NCBI GenBank assembly: GCA_027486095.1
Contig: JAIXPT010000104.1
Location: forward strand, 1-33,630
Origin: Planctomycetaceae bacterium
GTDB lineage: Bacteria > Planctomycetota > Planctomycetia > Pirellulales > UBA1268
Length of the DNA stretch: 33,630 nt
Direction: 5' to 3'
Below, in pieces: positions 33,452 to 33,630 of the stretch. The first letter of the stretch is position 1, and every line of letters begins with the position of its first letter. The translations under genes and the position numbers were made by a program. The notes beneath the pieces were generated by a model. It saw only the letters and a program-made list of their open reading frames with translations, made no database searches and had not been told where the DNA came from.

Positions 33452-33630
33452 CACCTCGGTGAAGCCACGCAGGCCGTCGAACTGTGCGACGCAGCCGGGA
33501 AGGTGATCGGGTTTCCTGCCTGAATGCAGAGGGCGGGGCGTGCCTCCCGCCGGTCTCGAATCGCCGCTGAGCGTCGAGGAGATCGAGCGCCGGCGCACCA
33601 CGCGCACAGGCCGCACGCTCGACGAGATTC
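33452..33630 (+). pseudogene. Frameshifted antitoxin-like small gene, cut by the window end
   Basis: Frame one (33452-33520) reads HLGEATQAVELCDAAGKVIGF before a stop at 33521; a second frame from about 33516 continues LPECRGRGVPPAGLESPLS and VEEIERRRTTRTGRTLDEI to the window edge. Joined with one base fewer, this follows the pattern of small planctomycete proteins with a DAAGK.IG.FLP core and an EEIERRR-type tail that often accompany toxin genes. No start codon is seen before 33452. The family recognition comes from memory and is tentative. Confidence 0.4.

Overview
The window looks like chromosomal DNA of a high-GC planctomycete, probably from the Pirellulales side of the phylum. The reasons are a C-terminal DUF1595/DUF1592/DUF1588/DUF1585 protein followed directly by a DUF1552 protein, two large secreted proteins built from autotransporter-associated beta-strand repeats and ending in PEP-CTERM tails, GT-rich third codon positions, and an uncharacterised secreted protein of a type I associate with planctomycetes. 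This is family recognition from the sequence; no database search was run.

Layout. 1-3318 (+): end of the DUF1592-type gene, then the DUF1552 gene. 3327-10265 (-): one 7-kb gene for a giant PEP-CTERM repeat protein, convergent with the DUF1552 gene at a palindrome. 10472-12040 (+): a 2,5-dioxovalerate-type aldehyde dehydrogenase. 12051-16548 (-): a secreted protein of unknown function, a polytopic membrane protein, and argG. 16736-18238 (-) is pyruvate kinase, divergent from a short-chain dehydrogenase (18366-19211, +). 19195-23815 (-): a compact three-gene operon made of a family 2 glycosyltransferase, a fusion of a QueC-like PP-loop ATPase to a polysaccharide pyruvyl transferase, and an asparagine-synthetase-like PP-loop enzyme without the glutaminase cysteine. 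24146-24788 (-): a Phd/VapC toxin-antitoxin pair with a readable promoter and operator. 25034-28436 (-): a three-gene signalling operon. 28646-31798 (+): a LamG-type PEP-CTERM repeat protein. 31865-33630: accessory DNA holding hicBA, a CYTH-domain gene remnant, a second 220-bp copy of the preceding gene's PEP-CTERM end, a MazEF-like pair and a frameshifted antitoxin-like fragment.

Two systems deserve attention. In the signalling operon, two tandem PAS kinases are broken in complementary ways: the first keeps the phospho-accepting His303 but has no ATPase domain, and the second has a complete ATPase domain but Arg at the same residue number, 303. Together they hold one full kinase, followed by a NarL-type response regulator with an intact receiver aspartate. 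In the surface-polymer operon, two different PP-loop ATPases sit next to a glycosyltransferase, one of them fused to a pyruvyl transferase, which suggests an undescribed modification of a surface glycan. The 3' accessory region also shows mobility of a PEP-CTERM-encoding gene end around a toxin-antitoxin module.
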